64,000 nt of DNA from the NCBI GenBank assembly GCA_944472135.2, contig OX235262.1:84728903-84792902 (forward strand), read 5' to 3'. The notes beneath the pieces are model-generated. The model searched no databases. It worked only from the letters and a program-made list of their open reading frames with translations, and was not told the DNA's origin. Of this stretch, positions 57,758 to 64,000 are shown piece by piece (position 1 is the stretch's first letter; each line of letters opens with the position of its first letter). Position numbers and translations under genes: made by a program. Source of the stretch: Trichobilharzia regenti (lineage: Eukaryota > Platyhelminthes > Trematoda > Strigeidida > Schistosomatidae).

Positions 57758-58071
57758 ATTCTAAAAAGTAATCTAGGTAGGTGGAGAGAGAGGTTGATTA
57801 CTGAATCCTTGTTCATCAAGTCTACACCCAACACATGCAATAAGAATGACTCATCACTCATACCTGAAATATGGAAAATACTATTACCCATCAAATCAAG
57901 TGAAAATCAAGAGAAAAACAATGGAACTATGTAAATGAATTTAGGAAGTCATGTGATTACCTTGATATGATTATGAGTGGCAATAAATTGTGCTCGAAAC
58001 TTGGTCATCAGTAAACATTACTGTATAACACTGTGAGACTTTATCAAAACAAAATTTACCCATAATGGAAT
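57758..58071. repeat. Right arm of PLE palindrome A
   Basis: Reverse complement of 57144..57457 across a 300-bp spacer that carries the nuclease core. Directly after it, TTACACTCTACCACAGTGCA (58071..58090) matches the start of the PLE leader seen at 27.4 kb. Confidence 0.9.
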
Positions 58072-58126
58072 TACACTCTACCACAGTGCACAAGTTTTAT
58101 TCTTATATCAATGACTTCTATATCTT

Positions 58127-58447
58127 TGAAAAGAAAACACGTAGATCAGCGAAGAGTCTCTTTTCGGCGAATTTATTTTCTTAGCTGTACAATCGCCAAT
58201 AATATATGTGTGTTATTTTGTATGTATGTGTATGTTAATTTGTCAAACCAAATACAATTGGTTACGGTTATTTTAACTAAACAGGTGAAGATTGGTAATA
58301 CAAGTCAAGAAAATTAGGTGTTAATGAAACTACGTAAGTAACAAAGGTGATGAGCTGTCACAAACAGTTGTTAAAAGAAGTTATGTAATAATGTGAATAT
58401 TTTGATGTGTGAGTTTCACTCAGGATGCACATAGGAACAAAGTAGAT
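58127..58447. repeat. Left arm of PLE palindrome B
   Basis: About 320 bp that pair with 58729..59038 in reverse. There are several mismatches and a deletion of about 10-40 bases in the right arm, so it is older than palindrome A. Confidence 0.85.
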
Positions 58448-58728
58448 GATTACGTAAGAGTTCTAAATGAGTCTTCAGAGTCAGGGATAACCTATCAAAG
58501 GCAATACGGTTTCGTCTTCTTTGTATCGCTGATGCTCTGGCCATTTACATAGGAAAACCGGAGCTGTGCATACAAAAGAGAATTACTCAACCAATTCTAC
58601 TGTCATGGTAACAACTTTTCTGATTTGATTTGATTTTTGATTTTGATGACTAAATTTTGTTTCTTTGCCTGTTCTTTAATTGCTTACAGTTCTTGTATTC
58701 ACTTAGATCTCTTACATAATTTCGTATT
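58448..58728 (+). pseudogene. PLE C-terminal relic in palindrome B spacer
   Basis: The plus strand reads ADALAIYIGKPELCIQKRIT (about 58530..58590), matching the PLE C terminus at 55580 (IAEACPIQVYKPGLCVQK). Too short and too decayed for function. Confidence 0.55.
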
Positions 58729-59038
58729 ATCTGCTTTGTTTCTATGTGCATCCTGAGTGAAACTCACTCATCAAACTATTCATATTATTATTACAACTGA
58801 TTGTGATAACTCATCACCTTTGTTACTTACGTAGTTTCATTAACACCTAATTTTCTTGACTTGTATTACCAATCTTCACCTGTTTAGTTAAAATAACCAT
58901 AACCAATTGTATTTGGTTTGACAAACTTAACATACACATACATACAAAATAACACACATATATTGTTGGCGATTGTACAGCTAAGAAAATAAATTCGCCG
59001 AAAAGAGACTCTTCGCTGATCTACGTGTTTTCTTTTCA
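58729..59038. repeat. Right arm of PLE palindrome B
   Basis: Counterpart of 58127..58447. CGCCGAAAAGAGACTCTTCG and GTTTGACAAACTTAACATAC illustrate the mirrored sequence. Confidence 0.85.
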
Positions 59039-59569
59039 TTAATGCCTGGATGGGGACTATCCTACATCTTTCCTTTGTATACTTGTACTTTTTTCAATAA
59101 TTTTATGATTCATTTTTTGATCTTACTCTTATGCATAGACAGACATGAAAAAAGAGATCAAATCAGCTTTACTGAATTATCGCTCGACGCAAGAAAAAAA
59201 GTGATTCACACAAGTGCATGAATGTCATAGTGTAACTTTTGGATGCTGAGAATAATTGATTTTCATGTGTTTATTGTCTTCATCACTTCAGTGTTGTTCA
59301 GTTATAGTACTGTTACATCTCTCTCTCTCTCTCTCCTTATTTCACCTATCACTCTACGAAGAGTGAAAGTCTGAACTGACAAACTGTTGTTCATAGTTCT
59401 ACACTGATTCTTTAGTAATTCACTTAAGCTTTTTTAATCATTTTCGTGACCGAGTGTTTGTCGGACAATAAAACTGTAAACTCTAAGATGAGCAGTAGTT
59501 CAACTAACTACTAAAAAATAAGTATTCCTCTAGAGTGCTCATGTTAACTGATAAAATCTTTGGTTACAG
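59039..59569. other. No gene seen
   Basis: AT-rich sequence with one TC microsatellite. Confidence 0.4.
59318..59336. repeat. (TC)n microsatellite
   Basis: About nine TC units. Confidence 0.9.
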
Positions 59570-59830
59570 GACTTCATCATGAGCCGACATCGGTTACAGA
59601 ACCATAGGAAAACCTGGGAGTACTGGACAGCTGTTTCGTCTACCAGCTCGCCTTGTTACCAGAAGGTACTGAGTTCGAATCCCTGTGGATGCGTAATGAT
59701 GAAGAGTCCCAGACTAGGACGAAACAGCCCTTCAGTACTCCCTGTTGGTTCTCCAATGGCTCTCTAACTGATGTCAGTTCATGATGAAATCCTCCAACCG
59801 GTCAAATAAAATTCCCTACAAACCAATACT
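59570..59830. mobile_element. Head-to-head pair of SINE-A copies
   Basis: Left (to about 59632), minus strand: body from CTTCATCATGAGCC to the GTTTCGTC edge of the hammerhead region. Right, plus strand: tRNA-like part CGCCTTGTTACCAGAAGG, near-perfect B box GAGTTCGAATCC, hammerhead-like ATGATGAAGAGTCCC...AGGACGAAAC (59695..59725, core C changed to A) and the ATGATGAAATCCTCC tail. Confidence 0.75.
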
Positions 59831-60439
59831 TGATAAAAACTTTCGCTGTGTAAAGCGCTAATAAGGTAACCTTCATAGCTAAATATATCTGCATAACTAG
59901 TATTCATTTTAGCTGTTCATGAAAGATCTCCTGATTATTTTTGTGCAACCGAATCACTTACACATCAGATTTTCATAATTACGTTAACAGTGTATCTACG
60001 TTTAATTATAAATTGACGAATGAACTAGTTCCAACTTTTGTGTTTGGAAAACATACAGTTGAGTAAAGTGACAGTGTGAACTGTACACCACAACACTTTG
60101 TGACACAACATGATATCCTTAATTATTTAATTTGAGCATAAGAATAAGTGTTGGAAAGTGGAGTTTTTAAAGCTTGTGTAATACTTGTTCTGATCACCTC
60201 AATCAGTGTGACTTCACAGTGTCATTCACTGAATTTCTCTCTCTATCTAACACTTTACATAACATCACAATTACCTTTGATGTTAACTGAACTAGTGGCA
60301 ACGATTAAACAAAAGCGTCAGTGCTTAAGAACCTTGAATCTCATCAAAATTTCTATTTCTTATGGTCATTCTTCATAACCACAAGCAAGGGTTGGGGGAA
60401 CTGATGCACAGGTCACATATATTGCAATGGATATTGAGA
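59831..60439. other. No gene seen
   Basis: A frame at 60148..60378 has no recognisable feature. Confidence 0.35.
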
Positions 60440-61090
60440 AATTTACGCCGGTACCAAAGATGACGCAAGTTGGCGAATGCCTAGCTAGCTTTTTGTATCC
60501 GTGCTAAAATGTCTCCAGCAATCAGTCCATTAGGGTTGATGCAGCCTCTGAAATAAGTGAAGAAGTCTGTTCATTCAGCCATTTAGACTCTTGTCTTCAA
60601 AATAGAAGACAATGCGGACTAGTCTCATTACATTATCCCTCATTTTAGAGGCGAGAATAGTATATTGAACATACTTGAATTCTTTTTCAGTGTGTTAAAA
60701 TGAACGTGATGTTTTTCAGTGACTTTAACCTCACAGGGTATATTATCTGCGTACTGCAGGTCAACAAGACGTAGCCCTAGCAACAAGTCATTTTTCCTAA
60801 GGTACAAATCAGACAGTTACATTCTTCAGTAAATCTATGATGAAATTAAATTAATGTGGTGACTTCGGTCACCTCTTATGAATATCACTGGCTGTCGGAA
60901 CTTAGCATGAAAACTCTTCACAATCTGATAAGAGGCTGTTTGATTTCAGGTGCAGTGACTAGATTAATGTAATATACATTCCTGCATATTATAAACTGGA
61001 ACACTGGCCTGTTGAGGGTATCTATGCATTCGATACAACAGGAAGTTAATCCAGCAGATAATGTGTCACCTCACCCATCCATCCATCCCA
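60440..61090 (-). pseudogene. RTE1 LINE relic
   Basis: It matches the RTE1 element in antisense to this strand: ATCCGTGCTAAAATGTCTCC and CAATCAGTCCATTAGGGTTG correspond to 9245..9290, and ATTATCTGCGTACTGCAGG to the YADD region near 9493. No frame survives. Confidence 0.65.
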
Positions 61091-61654
61091 GAAGTCAAAT
61101 AAACAAATACAGCTATATTGTCTTATTTAGTTTATAGAGAGATCTGGCATCTTTGAACAGAGATTTACAGAGTCCGTACATACTACTCATTCAGACTTAA
61201 GCAGTATGGCGAGTAGCTAGAATACAGCTATAAGTCCATAGAGGTAAACCTGAAAAATAGAAAATGTTTAAATACAGCATTTGAGTCGTACAAGTATGAA
61301 GCTGCAACATGAATGCGTTCACTTTACACCAGTGTGAACTGTGTAAATTTGTTAAAGATGTCAATCACCTTTGTTATTTTGTCAATGCTGTAGCCAGCTA
61401 ACACTAGCTAAGAAAAACATAATTCATCAATGTTTTGTAAGTATACATTTTAAAACTGTAAATCTGTTCAATCTCAGTCAGTTCACCCGTTTATTAACTG
61501 TTACACACAATTAGTCATACATAAGTGACTTTCTAATAACATAAAGGAAAATTTCTTTAAGGAAGATAAACGAAAGGAATAAATTTGTAATAGAAGAAAG
61601 GCGAACATTCTGGTCATCTCCATGAACGTTAGCTTATTTTTTGATTACAGCTTG
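61091..61654. other. No gene seen
   Basis: AT-rich spacer with no recognised feature. Confidence 0.4.
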
Positions 61655-61820
61655 ATTCCACACCTCTTTTTGGTACAAGAATGGAATTTTCAGCGTGTGA
61701 TATCGGTAGCCGAAATTTTGTAGGCCAACCATAAATATCACATGTGCCTTGGCAGTTGGTCGAACCTCGGACCATGTGCATGATCGGCGACAGTCCTAAC
61801 CACTGTGCCACCTACACAGT
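61655..61820 (-). mobile_element. Partial SINE-B copy
   Basis: Minus strand: GGTGGCACAGTGGTTAGGAC and B box GAGGTTCGACC. The body diverges and the usual 3' end is missing. Confidence 0.6.
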
Positions 61821-61977
61821 GGTTTCTCCGACAGATGTTATGAACAGATCGTTCTGTATTGAGAAGTACTTTCTCTTTCATTTCTTCAGGTTTACTCTAT
61901 CAAAAAAAACATTGTGAAACAGAGTACAAAAACAAAAGATCACGAAAACTTCTCTCATTTATTCCCCTTGGTGTATT

Positions 61978-62440
61978 TGAATAAAGCAAGAACAACAGTG
62001 GTTTGTGCAGGATAATATGGTACCATCATCTCTTATTTCGTTGGCTTCTCATCAGCTCAGCTGCTTACAGCCTAAATCAATTATGAGGTTTACGTACAGA
62101 AAAGTTTTAATATACTTGCAAATTTTACATGTTGTCAGTTGACAGAAAGTTCCACAATTAGTAAACAGTGCTCGGTGAATTACACATATATAGTTTTTAC
62201 ACAGGCAGTTCAATTTTAAACAAAATAAATGTATGCATACATTGGTAAGGGAGTTATGTAGTAAAGATGAGATATGCGTTAGATGCAGAGTGACTAATAA
62301 ATTAGGTTACGATGTACTGAGTTCAACTCACGTCATAGAAACTAGAGACGAGCAAAATTACAGATTATAAAAAAAGGGAGGGTGAGGTTAAAGGCAAAGA
62401 TTACGTAATCAGATGAGAGAATAAAGACATTCAGTTACCA
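61978..62440 (-). mobile_element. LTR-like repeat, family R1 (minus copy)
   Basis: 463 bp. On the minus strand it runs TGGTAACTGAATG...GCTTTATTCA. It aligns along its whole length with 168..629. No target duplication found. Confidence 0.55.
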
Positions 62441-62541
62441 TAATGTGTTTAGGCTGTAAGCAGCAGTTGGCTTTTCGCCAACGAAATAAATGATGGTATC
62501 ATATTATTCTGCACAAACCACTGTTGTTCTTGCTTTATTCA
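62441..62541 (+). mobile_element. LTR-like repeat R1, truncated plus copy
   Basis: The last ~100 bp of the same unit, ending GCTTTATTCA, directly abutting the minus copy. It carries a perfect GTTGGC/GCCAAC hairpin that is broken in the other two copies. Confidence 0.55.
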
Positions 62542-64000
62542 AAATCACGATAACTGTTTTCAGTTCTTCTGGCAACTGTAAAACCTGCTAGTCTTTGTTT
62601 TACTTGTTTTACTTGCACATTACATCTCAAGTTAGATATTCTAATTTATTTATTAGCCAACATGAAATGTAGTAATAAAACTTTTCCGTGTGAAAACGTC
62701 GCCTCATTCATTTCACACCATAGTGAGAACTTATTTTCGCTGCTCTAGTAATATACAGATGGTTAACATGTGGTTAGAGTAAGCGTTTCTTTTTTAGAAC
62801 CTGGATTATCGTTCATATTGTACGTTATGTACATATATTCAGATAAGCGTGAACCTATAAATTAAACAAATCTATTTCAGTTTGATTGAACCAGTTCTCA
62901 TAATGTTTTTCAGTTAGACATATGTTACAGAAAAAAAGAAAGATGATTAATGGAATACTTTCCTCACTTATTCTTCGTAATATATGTGAGACTAGTAGTA
63001 GTAGACACCTAACTAACTAACTAAATAAATAACTAACTAACTTACCAACTTGCTAACTTACTAACTAACTAACTAACTAACTGTACAGTAGACACATGAT
63101 GCATACTCTTTTTTAAAACAAAATACATAACAAAATTTATTTTCCTACGCTTTCTACACAAAATTAACTAAAATCACTAGACATGCAATAATAATAATAA
63201 CAATAATAATTTCTGTTTGTAAAAGAGCCTATCGGTGATCATACAATTTTAGTCACAGGATCATATGAGTGTGTATGTCATCTTGATGAACTTATGTGTA
63301 TCAAGGTTATTCACAGTTGAAATTAATAATAAAAAAGACGTATGAGACAGATTAGCACAATACTATAAGTGATAAATCAAAGCCGTATCAACATATATTG
63401 TGGACTATATACTTCATAAAATATATAGAAGAACACAAGACAAATATATAAATACATAATAATATTATCACTATCATTATTCTCTGATTGCAGTTAATGA
63501 AACGAGATCGAATTCTCTATGGTAATTATAAACACTGTTATATATTATTTTCGTTATTGTTTCTTTATATAGATAGCATTAACGATAAACAATATCTGTT
63601 ATCATTTAAGCTACTCATATAAATGTTTGTAAAATCTGTCTACCACCTATCACATAAATCGAGTCTTATGACAATGTACTTGAAAAGTGAATTAAGTATC
63701 ATTCTTTGTGTTTTATTTACTGGCGACTGAGTAATACTTAGGTCTTTTTTATTTCTAAAATTCAAAGACTCATATGGAAATTATACAACTTATATAAAAA
63801 ATAATCATATTTTAGAAAAGAGAGTGATTTCTCACAGTACATGGATCTGTTGGATTAGCTGTCTTGGGGGGTAACGTTTTGTCTTTTGAAGCGATGGGTA
63901 CTGAATTCCAGTGTCAGTGGGAACACCCTTAATCACTGAGGTGTAGATAATCTCAACTGATGATGAAGAAACCCGCATCCCATATTAAACTGTTAGCCAC
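62542..64000. other. No gene seen
   Basis: Very AT-rich with simple repeats: TAAC units at 63009..63082 and an (AAT)n run near 63189..63210. No coding signal recognised. Confidence 0.45.
63009..63082. repeat. (TAAC)n microsatellite, interrupted
   Basis: Repeated CTAACTAACTAA with a few variant units over about 74 bases. Confidence 0.9.

Noticed and set aside
1..64000. CRISPR arrays, bacterial operons, DDE transposons
   Set aside because: Nothing of the kind is visible. The spliced host gene and the retroelement types show a eukaryote, and I found no transposase motif.

Overview
This is AT-rich, intron-rich eukaryotic DNA crowded with retroelements. One host gene is clear: a split pyruvate kinase on the minus strand (13021..20789). 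Its repeats point to a flatworm, most likely a blood fluke (Schistosomatidae). They include RTE-clade LINEs of the SR2 type, a CR1/SR1-like relic, BEL/Pao LTR elements with solo LTRs, Penelope-like elements (PLEs) with a GIY-YIG domain, and tRNA-headed SINEs carrying a hammerhead-like core that resembles the schistosome SM-alpha retroposon. The genus assignment is inference.

Layout. 0-12 kb: LTR-like sequences, relics of two RTE families, a tandem PLE relic, and an almost intact RTE element (8503..12261, minus) bounded by a 10-bp target duplication. 12.3-12.5 kb: an unrecognised exon-like stretch. 13-20.8 kb: nine pyruvate kinase exons with every splice phase consistent and catalytic motifs present; the start-codon exon is not identified. 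One intron holds a solo LTR and another a CR1-like relic. 22-25.4 kb: a decayed second RTE family (RTE2) interrupted by an LTR insertion. 27 kb: N-terminal part of a PLE. 29.2-33.6 kb: a BEL/Pao-type element with two LTRs, a broken gag, a ~190-bp tandem repeat where pol would lie, and a nested solo LTR with its own 5-bp target duplication. 34.1-34.5 kb: a solo LTR of the same family.

34.5-44 kb is mostly featureless apart from a 219-bp inverted repeat, SINEs and a few weak exon candidates. 44-62.5 kb is a repeat graveyard: RTE2 relics, three SINE families and PLE fragments. It includes two adjacent large PLE inverted repeats (57.1-59.0 kb), the first with 314-bp arms that look identical. The LTR family at 168..629 recurs inverted at 61978..62440.

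The repeats appear to interact. SINE-B shares its 3' tail with the RTE2 family, as expected if RTE2 mobilised it. Several SINE-A and SINE-C copies occur as head-to-head pairs. The PLE copies show inverted or tandem partial-copy structures. RTE1, RTE2, SINE-A/B/C and LTR-R1/R2/R3 are labels used only in this annotation. All family assignments come from reading the sequence, not from database searches.
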